Shown here in pieces: positions 33,408 to 45,286 of a DNA stretch of 64,000 nucleotides. Each line of letters starts with the position of its first letter. Position 1 is the first letter of the stretch. Under the pieces are notes generated by a model. It was not told where the DNA came from. It made no database searches and saw only the letters and a program-made list of their open reading frames with translations. The translations under genes and the position numbers were made by a program. Origin of the DNA: Physcia stellaris. Taxonomy: Eukaryota > Ascomycota > Lecanoromycetes > Caliciales > Physciaceae. Location of the stretch: NCBI GenBank assembly GCA_018902385.1, contig JABSSW010000029.1, positions 496,001-560,000 of the forward strand. The letters are read 5' to 3'.

Positions 33408-35109
33408 CTACTTTCTAGTGCGAATCCTAAAAGGGACTTTCTCTTTTGGTGGAAGTCCACCCAGAGGAAAGTACCGCATGTCAGCCTTCAGATCAGATTC
33501 ACTAGGCCTAAGTATCTCTATATCAAACAGAGTAGACAGAAGTGCAAATGTCCCAATAATCTCTTGCTTCGCGAAATGCCGTCCTGGGCACATTCTCTGC
33601 CCGCCTCCATAGGGAATCCAGGCCCCTGATAGTCCATTCATAGAGAATCTTGGGATGCCGTTAACTTGATCGTCGGTAGCAGAGACCTTGGGCTGATCTT
33701 TAGCTCTGCGCAAGGGGGGGTGTATCAAGAAACGTTCTGCCCAGAATTCATCCAACGGATGCGGGTCTTCTGTGGAACCAGTATTCCACAGGGTGTTGTC
33801 CATGGCTGCAGTGCGGCTGGAAACGGCGATTAATTTATCTTTTGGAAACAAAAACTCGCCCAACTGGAAGTCATCATGCTCCGGCGCCCGTGAGATTAGA
33901 ATTGCTACCCTCAAGCGTAAGGTCTCCGCGTAGACGGATTGGAGAAGCTGGCCTCCACAGATGGTAGTTATGTCAGGAATCTCTTGGTTCTCTCTCATAT
34001 GATTTCTGCGAAGTTTCCAGCTCTTGTCGAAGTTCGGAGAGTAGACGACGATCCTTAAACGCTTCGAAAACGAACCAGAATGCAGCAGGTACGGCATTCG
34101 TATTAGCAGCAAATATAAGCCCCAAGTCCTCGGATGCACGAGCATCCGCATCCATAACATCCATTTTCATAGAGTATTTCTGTCTCTCTCTTACCAACTT
34201 GTGTCCAAAATATGGCTCCCAATCCGGATCGTTGGAAGCTGTCCTATTGCAGTCCGAGTGCATATGTGCGAATGCATGCCATTTCTTGATACCCGACAGA
34301 ATTTTGTCGCGGGCTGAATATTGACGCGGACATAACCATCGGGGTAGACCCTTTAAAAGCGTTCCGACTGATCGGTCAAAAGCCCATAAGTCTTCGATGA
34401 AAGTTGGATTGAGACGTAAGATGTGCTTGCCGCACATAGCTTCAATAGAGGCCTTCGCAACTTGTATCTGGAGAAATTCATAAAGATCAGCAAAGTCCGT
34501 CCAGTCTTCACCAAGGTTAAGGTCCGAGAATTGCTGGGCCAGAATCTTCATATAGCGTTCCGCCATTGATAGAAGGCCGGGCCCAGTAAGATGTTGATGG
34601 GCGGCTCTCTGCTGGTAATAGATGATCCGATGCTCCACTCGACAAGTACTTCCGGGATAGGGTTTGGTACACATTCCTGTATCATCCGAAGCATAGAATG
34701 GGATTGTTTTTGCGGATGTACCAAAAATGTTTCGAAGCGCGATGATCATCCCTGGCTTAGTAGACATCGATCTCGAAGACTTAAAAAGAGTAACGATGTT
34801 ATCAGACCCGGAAACGATGTACATCTTAATAGGTTCCAACTTTAGTCGCATCGGCGTAGAGACTGGAAACTCTCTGAGAACACTCGATGAGAGCTGAGCA
34901 GGGTTTTTCAGAAACGCAAACAAGTTGCCAAGAAAAGGTACCAAGTAGGGCACTAATGGCGGATGCTTTGGTAAGGTACCCAGTAGGGCACTATTGGTGG
35001 ATGCTTTGGTAAGGAAAGTTGAGTCTTGGCCATACGAGACAGGGCAGATGTAACGATACGAGTCAGCGGGAAGATGCATAAGAATACCAGCATCAACGCT
35101 GGTAGACAA
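33408..35109 (-). pseudogene. Cytochrome P450, frameshifted and with a 38-bp N-terminal duplication
   Basis: The minus-strand frame 33973-35109 gives the N-terminal two thirds: the proline-rich hinge HPPLVPYLVPFLGN, a C-helix region, and an I-helix with FAANTNAVPAAF. The C-terminal third continues in another frame (from about 33998 to 33408) with ExxR as ETLR and the haem loop YGGGQRMCPGRH. The shift falls in a GA-repeat tract near 33988-33997, with no credible intron. A 38-bp unit is duplicated in tandem at 34937-35012 just before the hinge. Since 38 is not a multiple of 3, the N-terminus is also disturbed, and no membrane anchor is visible. The enzyme would be a haem monooxygenase resembling the CYP7/CYP8-like fungal group. 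It is probably dead unless the shift is a sequencing error. Confidence 0.85.
34937..35012 (-). repeat. 38-bp tandem duplication inside the P450 pseudogene
   Basis: Two consecutive 38-bp copies (34937-34974 and 34975-35012) begin GGTACC and share AGTAGGGCACTA. They differ at three positions. The duplication shifts the reading frame by two bases relative to the upstream sequence. Confidence 0.85.
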
Positions 35110-36487
35110 CGGCTTGATGGTCTCGGGAGACGGTTGGTTACGTTTGAAGTCGATTCTGGCTATTCAGTCTGTTAGCAAGATCATTCATCATTGAGAGCCA
35201 GGTCTAATTACGCACGTCGATCATTTCATACATGTGTAGAGACTCAGGCAGTTGCGTAGAGTTCAAGAGTATCGATGGTGGTATGGCCTGTTCTGGACGC
35301 CAGTCATACTCTTCCATTGTATCTAAATATCGCTTTAAGATATGAAAACTTGCGTCGTAGATGACTTTGATAGCATTATACATGATATTCGACGATTTCA
35401 TCGAGACAAGATGAGCAAAACAAACGATTTAAGAAATGACGTGAAAAAATCGTCGAATAAGGCATATTACACTTCCTGAGTCGAGCACTCCCTTTCTAGA
35501 TGCTAGACGCTGGATGACTACATTGGGAAAACTATACTGAGGAGGACACCGCATGCACAGCCCTCCTTAAAGAATGAATGCGGTCATTCTATCTTACCTG
35601 AGCGTCTAGCGATCATACGCTCGCGATCATCGCCTTTTACCGAGCCTCGAGCTTGCTACAGTCCCGGACGACGCAGCATTCAAGACTGCGTTGGTGTGGC
35701 ACATCGGTCAGTCAAGAAGTTTCAGGTGATACGGCACAGGCCAAGTCGCAAAAGTAAGACTTTGCCTGACAATGTGAAACCGCCATTTCATTTTACACTT
35801 TGTTCACGAAATCATAAAAAAATAACAACATGTTAAGGCTGATTTCTGCGATAATTTTACTAACGGACCAATAATTACAGTAACACAGCACGAGAAGTAC
35901 ATTCGGTGCGAGAGTGATTTGAATGCGAAGATTCGACTGGAATGCAGTGGCGAGGAGGACGAGAAAGAATTCGAAAATAAATTACGAAATCGAAGCAAGT
36001 TAGTACTGTATCATTCAGCAAACGCGCCAATAACAATCCGTCGCGTCATCGGATGCTGTGCCATCGCCGTGAAAACGTAATCGGCGTCTTCCCCAAGTCG
36101 CCAACGCTTCTATTGGCGACTAGGGAGGCATCGATTGTGGCTTGCAGTAGACCGTCTCAACGCCGCAGACATGGGAGTTTGAAACATATCTGGTTGATGC
36201 TCAAATATTCGTGTGCTACGGCGCGTAAGGTACTGTCTGGCTTGAGACTTTCGATGAACACAACCTAAAGTCAAAGTGTACACTAGTTCTCAAATTTTTC
36301 TCACCTGTCAACTGTCCACGTTTCGGCAAGGTTGATTCTTTCAGGTGATGGGGATATCCTACATCGCGTTCCTACTTGTTCGAACTGCTGTTCTGTAAGG
36401 AGCCTTTCTGCCGACTTTACTCTGCACACTTTTTCGCAACGCATCAAAACATCGTCGTTGTCGATTTTGGGTACTAGTCACGACAAG
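35110..36487. other. Divergent intergenic region between the two P450 genes
   Basis: It contains the 5' flanks of both P450s and could hold a shared promoter. The minus frame at 35204-35401 (65 codons) and plus frame at 36053-36268 have no recognised domain. 35770-36010 is moderately AT-rich. I see no strong TATA or operator pattern. Confidence 0.5.
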
Positions 36488-38104
36488 ATGGCAATCCCCG
36501 GTGAAATGGGAAGTCTGACTACTTCATGGGTCTCAACACTACCACTTCTTCTTCAAATGTTAAGTTTCTCTGTGATCGGCTGGTCGACGTGGTATATTTA
36601 TACTTTTTACATCCGTTCTCAACATATTATGCGTTCTCCACAACCACTTCCTTATTATGTTCCAATTCTTGGTAATCTTATGGGTTTCATGAAGGACTTC
36701 AATGAGCTCTTCAATTACGCGCGGATTCACTTTGGAAATACCCGCCAACCTTTCTCTGTCACCGTCCTGGGAGAGGAATTGTACATTGTGACATCTCCAA
36801 GCGATATCTCATCAGTATACAAAAATACAAAGGCGCTAGACTTTGATCCTTTTATCCACAATGTTGCGATGGCTTTCGGTGCCAGTAGAATTAACGCCGA
36901 TAAGATGTTCGAAAGAATGCGAAGTTCCCGTGGAGGATCAGCAGAGCCGGACGCAAAGGTCAGCGGTAGTCCAAAGTCTTTTATCGAAGAGTCCCATGAA
37001 AATTACAAGCTGCAACTTCACCCAGGGCCTAAGCTTGAAGAGCTCCAGAGGGTGTTCTTGAGCCGCGTCGATGCATATTTGCAGTTTGACGGGCTGGCTT
37101 CTCGAATCATCAGGTCGTCCAGCGAGTCGCAGGTCAAGGTCGTCTCGCTCTTGGACTGGACCAGTGGGGTACTCCTCGATGCCAGCACGCGCGCTTTTTT
37201 TGGAGATACTCTACTAGACGTTGTCCAGCCAAACCTTCTGGACAACTTTATCGTCTTCGATGACGGAAGCTGGAAGCTAAACTACCAGTATCCCCGGATA
37301 GCTGCCAAAGCTATGTATGACGCCAAGGATGAAAGCATCGCAGCGTTTGAAAGCTACTTGTCACTCCCACATGAAAAGCGTCCAGGCGCTACATGGATCA
37401 TCACTACCCTAGAGAGTGACATGCGAGCCCTTGGTATGGACACCCAGCAGATCTCGAGTATGATCTTCATGATATACTGGGTGGTGAACGCCAATGCGTA
37501 TAAATTGGCGTTCTGGATGGTGGCTCATATTGTTTTCGACCATACGTTGTTGGAAGCTGTCCGCGACGAGATTTCGTCCTGCTTCACCCCATCTCCCGGA
37601 GGTCCGCACACTGATCAAATAGCATCCCTCTCCAGACTCTTGGAAAAGACTTCCCTCCTATCTTCAATTTACCATGAGAGTCTTCGTGTCTATAATGCTC
37701 CGATGGGCGCGCGAACCGTTACCAGCCCTTGCAGTCTGCCCAGCGCTCCAGATATCATCCTTCAACCAGGAAGGAAATTGTTGATGCCTTATCGTCAAAT
37801 ACACTTTGATCCTATTGCGTGGGGCAGAGAAATCCATCGCTTTGATGCAAAACGTTTCCTTGGTCCGTCCGGGGAGAAGCTCAAGAGCGGTAACACCAGC
37901 TTTCGTCCTTTTGGTGGAGGTTCCACCCACTGCCCTGGCAGATTCTTGGCATGGAGAGAGGTTGCTGTGTTCGTGGCCTGCTTGATCTGGCGGTTTGATA
38001 TCGAGCTTGCCCATGCCGAGTCCGAGTTTCCCGTATTAGATGAACGGAAGCCGTCGGGTGGCATGATGGGACCTGTAAAGGGATCCAAGGGGAAGTCATC
38101 TTGA
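36488..38104 (+). CDS. Cytochrome P450 (CYP7/CYP8-like fungal group)
   Basis: It encodes 538 aa from the Met at 36488, in good context (CAAGATGGC). The open frame extends upstream to 36332, but that part is not P450-like. An N-terminal membrane anchor is at about residues 17-42, then the hinge QPLPYYVPILGN, then a J/K region with ExxR (E397 and R400, HESLRVY). The haem loop is FRPFGGGSTHCPGRF with Cys482 as the iron ligand. The usual Arg or His of the loop is replaced by the short STH form seen in CYP7/CYP8-type enzymes. The I-helix lacks the common acid-Thr pair and reads NANAYKLAFW, as in isomerase- or hydroxylase-type relatives. It would act on the ER membrane on a hydrophobic substrate, perhaps a sterol or polyketide; the substrate is unknown. 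No intron or break is seen. Confidence 0.9.
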   Translation: MAIPGEMGSLTTSWVSTLPLLLQMLSFSVIGWSTWYIYTFYIRSQHIMRSPQPLPYYVPILGNLMGFMKDFNELFNYARIHFGNTRQPFSVTVLGEELYIVTSPSDISSVYKNTKALDFDPFIHNVAMAFGASRINADKMFERMRSSRGGSAEPDAKVSGSPKSFIEESHENYKLQLHPGPKLEELQRVFLSRVDAYLQFDGLASRIIRSSSESQVKVVSLLDWTSGVLLDASTRAFFGDTLLDVVQPNLLDNFIVFDDGSWKLNYQYPRIAAKAMYDAKDESIAAFESYLSLPHEKRPGATWIITTLESDMRALGMDTQQISSMIFMIYWVVNANAYKLAFWMVAHIVFDHTLLEAVRDEISSCFTPSPGGPHTDQIASLSRLLEKTSLLSSIYHESLRVYNAPMGARTVTSPCSLPSAPDIILQPGRKLLMPYRQIHFDPIAWGREIHRFDAKRFLGPSGEKLKSGNTSFRPFGGGSTHCPGRFLAWREVAVFVACLIWRFDIELAHAESEFPVLDERKPSGGMMGPVKGSKGKSS

Positions 38105-38420
38105 AGATTAGATCAAGGGAGATATCAGGCGCATAGGATAATTGCGAGAAAGAAGTAAATAGTAGACCAAGACTATGTTTCACGACATGAAGAATAATCT
38201 CATCATTCAGTTGCAATAGTCAGAAACTTGAAATGATCTAAAATGTTACGATACAATCTTCACATAGAGTTGAAATCAGAATATCTTGACGAGAACGAAT
38301 TAACGTCTTGACAATCTGATTCATATTTCGCACTCTGTCTTTGAGATAGTAACAATTCAATTTTCATTCATTTTATCATTATTCATTACGTTTATTCGTA
38401 ACAATTAATAACATCATTGA
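38105..38420. other. Right boundary of the gene island
   Basis: Normal composition ends between about 38300 and 38360, where CT, CC and GG largely disappear. No gene is seen. Confidence 0.6.
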
Positions 38421-41165
38421 ACACATAAATTGACAATTTTTATCGTTGTTTTACAAACAGTTTTTAATTATCGTGTAACGTTTAATTGCAATGCAATTTC
38501 AATTTTCGTGAAATGTTTAATTCAACAAACGATAATTGTTGCAATTTTCGTGAAATATTTAATTAAATTTGACGATAACGATTTCAATTGTTTTGCAACG
38601 TTTAATTTTCGAACAATCGAATCAAAAAATTTAATTTTCAAAACATTTAATCATTCGACATCAAAAATTTCAATTACGAATTTTTTATTTATTTATTTAT
38701 TTATTTACGAATTTTTCGCAATATTTAATTCAAAAATTTATTTATAGAAATAAAATCTTTTTATAACAAAATATTCTGAACATTTTCTAACAGAAATTTC
38801 TGATTCGATCGAAAAGTCAACTTTTCAAAATTCGAATATCAAAACTTTTGCATTTTCGTTCATCATTATTCATTATGCATTGCACACATGAAATGAATTA
38901 CAATTGTAACGTTTTTCAAGCGCATTTCAACGCATCAAAAATCAAAAAAATTCGAATAATATTGAATATGTTATGAAATTCAAAAATATTGAAATTTTCG
39001 AATTTGTCAAATCGTTTTCGCAAATCAAAATCTTTTTCAAAATCATTTGTTAAATTCGATGTTTTTATCAATAATTAATTCAAATTTTCAATCGAAACAT
39101 ACGTCAAAATCATTTCAAAACTTGATGTTTCAATGTTATACAATTATTTCGCTTTTTACACATCAATTAACAACAACATAAAATCATTAACTTTGCGTAT
39201 CGAAATTGTAAAATAAAATAAACGCATTTTAACGTTTCAAAAATTGTTAAAATCGATACATTATCGCGAAAATTATGATGTATTTAAAATTTTCGATTTA
39301 TATATATGTTGTTTAAATATTTATCGAAATTTAATTCAAATATTTTACACGCATTTGTTTATTTATTAAATTGTTATATTTTATTTCTCATTATCAACAT
39401 ATTCAATATGAAAAATTTTTTCGATTTTGATTTATTTGACAATATTAAATCGCGAAAACAAATCATTAAACACGCGAAAAAGCGACAAATACGCGAAAAA
39501 CATTAACAACAACAAATGTTCGAATTTCGATTTCAATTTTTTTTTTTTTTTTTCAATTTTTTTCTGAAATTCGTTTTCACGAAAATTTGTTTTCGTTGTC
39601 AATAAACAATTTGTTAATGAACACAACGTCGTACAATACATTTACGATATGAAAACGTCAATGATATTATGAAATTTTCTTTTCAACTCGTCGTTTTATT
39701 ATGAATATTTTTGAAATTAAAAATTTTTTGAAAAGTCGATTAAAAACGCTTTGTCAATACAAACAGAAAAATTTTCGCGAAAAAAAACAAACAATAATTA
39801 AAAATGAACATCGATAATCAATTTGAATTATTGAAATATTAACGAATCAAAAAAACTCGATATAACGACATTCGAAATCATTTGTTAAAAATTATATTTT
39901 TTGACGTTACACGACATTGCGAAAAATCGTACGTGAAAATTTATCACAACGACGATGAAAATGTTATGAAAAAAAATTCGATTTTATATTGAATCGAATC
40001 GATTAATTATCGAATCTGAAACAAAACAAAACGATATTAATGTTGATTGAATGTTTCTAAAACGATTCAAAAAAATAAAAAATGAAAATTCGATAATTTT
40101 GTACAAGAATTTTTCGAACACGAAATGAAACGATTGTTCAAAAAAATTTTTTTGATTTCAAAGTACGAATGTATCGCGAATTGCAAAACGATATGATTAA
40201 TATAATATCGTTTTTTCGAAAATAATCAAATTATTTCAATTTGAAAACGTTGTTAAAAATTTACGAAAAAAAAAATCATTTTGCAATTTTCAAAAATCAT
40301 CGAATGTACATAAAATTCAAAATAAACGATATTAAAACAAAAATTCGATTCAAATTTTAATATATTAATTTTCAATAAAAATCATATCATGATTCGAAAA
40401 TGTTGTTAAATTGTTTCGATTTCGAAATCAAAATATTGCACGAATTTTCGAATTCACGAAACGAAATTTTTCGTTTTATTTTTGCGACATTGTTTTCTGA
40501 TTGAATTTAAATTAATGTTATGTCATGTCAAAATCGTTAAACACGTTAATTTGATCGAATTTAACGTTTTGATCGATAAAATATAACATTTCGAAAATTT
40601 TTATTTTTTTCGTTTTCAGAATTCAATTTTATTATTATTCATAATGTTATCACGATGATTCATTATCGTTTCGTAAACATTGCATTTGTTTGTAATCATT
40701 TGATCATTTAATCGTATATTTTTTACAATTTTGAATCGTTTAAATTTTCGTAAACGACTGTTCGATCAAATGACATCATTTAAAATTTCAAAAACATTTA
40801 TTATCGTTGCGTTCGTGATTCGAAATAATATTGTTATTTCGTTTTAATTATTATCATTCGACAACACGATCGTGAAATCGTTTTAATTTGAAATCGATCA
40901 ACGAAACGAATTGATTTTAATTTATGAAAATTCATCAAACGACGAACGTATTATTGTTGTTTTTCGCGTGTCGTTTCGACGTATTATCGTCGTTTTAACG
41001 AATGTTGACGATTTCGAATTCGATAATTAAATTGATTACGCACAATTGCGAACAATTCAAACGATAATTGAAAAAAAAAAAAAAAAAACGTGAATATAAA
41101 TTGTTTTTGAAAAAATCAAACGTTTCGATACAACGTCGTTTCGAAAAAACGAAATTAATTTAATT
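38421..41165. other. AT-rich mutated repeat DNA, no domain recognised
   Basis: The frames at 38430-38747 (plus) and 39306-39506 (plus) are low in complexity. A short (TTTA)n run lies near 38687-38706. It may be the upstream part of the element whose gag follows. Confidence 0.5.
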
Positions 41166-41169
41166 CGCG

Positions 41170-42510
41170 TTGTTGAGAAAAAGCGAAAACGTTCACAAAC
41201 GTTTTTCAATAACGAAAACGACGATGACAATGACGACAACGAAAAATTTCGTAATAAATTTATTTCGAAACGTTCGCGTTTTCGACGAATTATCGAATTC
41301 AAATTCAAAAATTTATTCATTTATAACGTCAAAAATATTAAAAAATTTCAATCGTGAATTCGAAACGTCGTGTGAATTTTCGACGCAAATTTTAATTATT
41401 TTTTCAAACGTTGTATCAAAATCGTTTGAACGCAACAATTTTTTGATACGATTTCAATCGAATTATGAAAATCGTATCAAAAAATCAATCAACATCGAAA
41501 AAATTGATGATGACGTGATCGTTTTTTCGAAATTTTTTCACAACGATGTCGAATTTTTTGAAATTCGTCGTTTTGACGTGAATCAAAAAAACAATAATGT
41601 TCAAACAAAAAAAAACGATGAATGAATTCGCGACGTATTTCGAATCGTTGAAAACAAAATTGAACGTTATCGAAAACATTAAACGAAACAAATTTCTTTA
41701 TGATTTGAACGATATTTTACGAAAAATTATTATATTCGATGCAATTTCGTTTAAATTGATTGTCGAATCAAATTTCAAATCGACATGTTCGAATTTGATT
41801 TGAATTTGATTCAAATTCAAACTTTTAATTTAAAATTTGAATTTGATTTGATCAAATTTCAAATTCAATATTAAAATTTGAATTTGATTTGAAAATGACA
41901 TCATATATTAATTATAATAAAAAAAGTTTTAATAATAAAAAGTTATTAATAAATGCATTATTTTTTTGCATTTTTTTTTAAAACGTAATATTTATTTCAA
42001 ATTTGATTATTTTTAAAAAAAAATCAAATCAAATCAAATTTTCAAATTCAAATTTCAAATTCAATTATAAAATTTGATTTGATGTCAAAACAAATTTCAA
42101 ATTCAAAATTTCAAATTTGATTCGATTTTTTCGAATCAAATTTTTGATTCGATTCAAGTTTTTGATTCGACGCGATCAATTTAATTTCGTTGACGATTCG
42201 TTAAAAAATTTTGATCAAAATCGTCAATGCGAAACAATCGTCATTTTATCAAAATTTTCAAAACGTTTTCGATTTTCGCAGATTTTTTCGTTCGAAAATC
42301 GTAAACGTCAAAAAAACAAAAATTTCGTCAAAGATGATTTTTTTGCGCAATTTGATAAAACGAAAAATCAATTTAATAAAAAAAAAAAAACGACGTCGAT
42401 TCGTCGAAGAAAAAAATCGAAATTGTTACAATTGTTATAAATCGAAACATAAAAAAAAAATTGTTTTTATAAAAAAAAAAAACAATCGTCGACGTCAATG
42501 CGATTCGTAA
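41170..42510 (+). pseudogene. Gag remnant with degenerate zinc knuckle, split by an AT-rich insertion
   Basis: The plus-strand frame 41170-41625, continued in another frame at 41597-41803, looks like a gag capsid segment (acidic, with KNDEFATYFESLKTK-type helices). After about 370 bp of repetitive AT-rich sequence, 42117-42510 gives a basic linker and CYNCYKSKHKKKIV, a C-x2-C-x4-H knuckle whose last Cys is lost. The element lineage is uncertain. The pol that should follow is not recognisable before the LTR at 43401. Confidence 0.55.
41765..42175. repeat. AT-rich foldback-like repeat inside the gag remnant
   Basis: Both ends consist of repeated GAATTTGATTTG-type words, on the right largely in inverse orientation (CAAATCAAATCAAA, CAAATTTCAAATTC). 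The ends could pair over long stretches. The centre is A/T only for long runs. It interrupts the gag remnant, so it is probably an inserted miniature or foldback element, or an expanded simple repeat. Exact ends and target duplication were not found. Confidence 0.45.
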
Positions 42511-43395
42511 AAACAAAAACAAAATATTTTTAAAATTTATCGAAATAAAAAACGATTCGAAAAATTGAAAAAATTGTTGCGATAATCGTCGTTGTTATAA
42601 CGAATTTACACAAAATTTAATCAAATAATATATTTATTCGCGTCAACGTTAATATTTTTGAAAAATAACAATCGCAAATGAATTTTATAAATTTTGTCGT
42701 TAATATAAATTGCATTTCGAAATTATTGACGAAAAAATAAAATTTGCAAAATATCGACGAAACGTTCATGAAAATAAATAATTTCGACGTTAAAAACAAA
42801 TTTTTTATTAATACGTATCAAATAAAAATAAACGTTTGTGATGACAAAAATAATTTTTTCATTTCGATACAAAAATTTTATTTGTTTCAAAATTTGATGT
42901 ATTTTTTGATAATGAATTTTTCATAAATAACAAATTTGTTCGAAATTTTTTAAAATTTTTTTTTCAAGATGATTTTGACATATGTTTCGATTAAAAATTT
43001 GAATTTTTAATTGATAAAAACATCGAATTTAACGAAAAAATTCTGATTTGCGAAACAAATTTGACAAATTTTGTAAAAATTTAAACGCGTTGACGTAAAG
43101 CAAATTTTTATAATGTATTAATTTTACGATAACGCATCGAATTATTGAAAAACGTAAAATTTAATAAATTTCAATTATTAATTATCAGCATCGTATGAAT
43201 ATTGTAAATGTAAAATTAATCGTTGAAATTCAACGAGAAAAAAAATGAACAATTTATTTATATTCGTATTTGACGTAATAATTATGACGTTTTGATTAAC
43301 GTCATGATTATGATATTAATTTATGACGTTTTTATTAAACGTGCGTTTATAATTAAATTACATTTGAATTACATTTATTATTAATGTCAAACATT
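42511..43395. other. AT-rich mutated sequence between gag remnant and LTR element
   Basis: The plus frame 42744-42926 could be a protease-region relic by position, but I see no active-site motif. Nothing else is recognised. Confidence 0.35.
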
Positions 43396-43400
43396 TGCGT

Positions 43401-43594
43401 TGTTAAACGTGATGTGTGAATTAATTGATTTAGAAACTATAAACGACAAAATGTCAATTTATGTACAGTAATTGCGAATCAGTTGTCTGATAATCATTCA
43501 TTTAATATGAAATAACGACAAGATTTTTGTCAAAAGTCATGTCAGAATATTTGATTTAAGTTCATATTATTTAATCTGATTTTGTGTCATAACA
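43401..43594 (-). repeat. 3' LTR of the chromovirus
   Basis: It starts TGTTAAACGTGATG and ends GTCATAACA. A run of 15 or more A follows on the plus strand at about 43606-43625. Confidence 0.9.
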
Positions 43595-43831
43595 ATCTGT
43601 CAATCAAAAAAAAAAAAAAAAGAAAAATCAATGTTTTTATTGAATTTCATGTTTTATCATCATGCGTAATCATGTCATGCATCAATTTATATTTTTTTTT
43701 TTTCGTTTTTTTCTGTCGTTGCGATCATCAGAATTCTGCGAATGATTGAACTCGTATTGCTCAATGAGATTTTGAAAATTTTGTAATTCGAAAATAAATC
43801 GTCATTCGTCATATTTTGATTCATAGTCGAT

Positions 43832-44299
43832 TCATCGAACTAGATATTGAATTACGAGAATTTTGTTGTATTTTTTGATACGTTTGTCGATTAACTTTTC
43901 GATTTCATAAGATTTGTACTGATTCGTATCGTTTTCAATTTCAATGAAGTCAAAATAATGAAAACGAGAACGATTGTAAAAATCAGCGTCAACAGATGTT
44001 GATTCGAACTGTGCAATAAACACGACGAGATGAATTCGTCACGTTGATGACAATTTCAATTTATACGTAAAACGTTCGATGCGTTCAAGAATTCGAAATG
44101 ATTCGCAACGTTGTTGAAATAATTTCGAATTTGATTTGTCAAACAGTTTGTAGTTTTTGTTGAATTGTAAATAGATTTTTTCATTTTGTTTTAATCGAAT
44201 AGAAATATGACGTGAATCATAGTATATTTTGATTTTGACAATTGCAAAATTCGTGACATCGACAGTTTTTCGTTGATATTTTATGCGTTGAATTAACAA
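43832..44299 (-). pseudogene. Integrase C-terminal region and chromodomain remnant
   Basis: 44039-44299 carries the integrase C-terminal region with YDSRHISIRLKQNEKIYLQF and a following RCESFRILERIERFTYKLKL. 43832-44023, in a second frame, ends with YEIEKLIDKRIKKYNKILVI and QYLVR, the start of a chromodomain (aromatic-E-x-E-x-L-x-x-K-R, then Y-L-V-R-W). The Trp after VR is lost at a stop. This places the element in the chromovirus clade. Confidence 0.8.
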
Positions 44300-44962
44300 A
44301 TTCTGTATATTTGTTGTGTTAAATTCGATTAAACTTGATATCGCGTCTTTGATTTTGAATTCGTATATGATTTCATTGAATGATAAATCTGTAACGATGT
44401 TAGACGTGTTGTTTAGCTGAACTTGAATTGCAAAAAAATTAAAATGTAATCGATGTTCGAAAACTCGATGACGAAATATTTAATAACAATTTTAACAATT
44501 TGATTGATTCGTTTTGACGAATCGTTCGTTTGCGAATGATATGTCATTGAAATTAACAATTTCGTGTTTAATTTGATGAAAAACATTTGTCAAAAATTCG
44601 ACATGAATTTTGAATCACGATCGGAAATTATAGTTTCAGACATTTTTCAATCGACGATTAATAGTTTGTTCAATAATGCGTTGATTCATTTTTTCGCTTC
44701 ATAAATATTTTTGTCGAAAATCAATGAAATTCGACGAGAATGTTTACAGATTGCGAACATGACAATGTTCATTTCGTCAAACATAATTAAAATGAAATCA
44801 ATGACAATGATATGAAACGAACGCGAAACGAATGTGATAAACATTAATTTTTCGTAAAGTCGATGACGTTTGATTTGTGTTAATTGACAAATAAAACAAT
44901 GTTCGATGTATTTTCTGATTTTTCGCGAAAGTCGAAATATGTATAATGTACTGAAAATTCTG

Positions 44963-45280
44963 TTATAGCATCGATGAATTTTCGAAATGATAATTTTGAT
45001 CGTGAATTAAACGAAATATTTCGCGTTTCATTGTGACAAATATACACGATCGACGCGAATCAACGTCAACGTGATATATAATGTCATTCGTATTTATCGC
45101 GAAATTGATTTCTGTTTTGAATTTCTTTGATATAAATTTCGTATCGTCATTTTTTTGCTCATTGACGTTTCGATTTTTTACGTTGTCTTCGAGCGACGAC
45201 GAGATTTGAAAATTTCGAATCGACAAATTTTGTTTTTTTTCGTGCATTCGAATCGTCAACGATTTTAACATCGTGATCAT
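44963..45280 (-). pseudogene. Integrase zinc-binding region remnant of the chromovirus
   Basis: The frame ends with REIFRLIHDQNYHFENSSML, the paired-His half of the integrase HHCC domain. The Cys half and the DDE core should lie at 44300-44960 but are too broken to trace. Confidence 0.65.
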
Positions 45281-45286
45281 GTTTCG

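Noticed and set aside
35204-35401. 65-codon minus-strand frame as a first exon of the broken P450
   Set aside because: It contains no membrane anchor or P450 N-terminal pattern, and no splice pair linking it in frame to the hinge is convincing.
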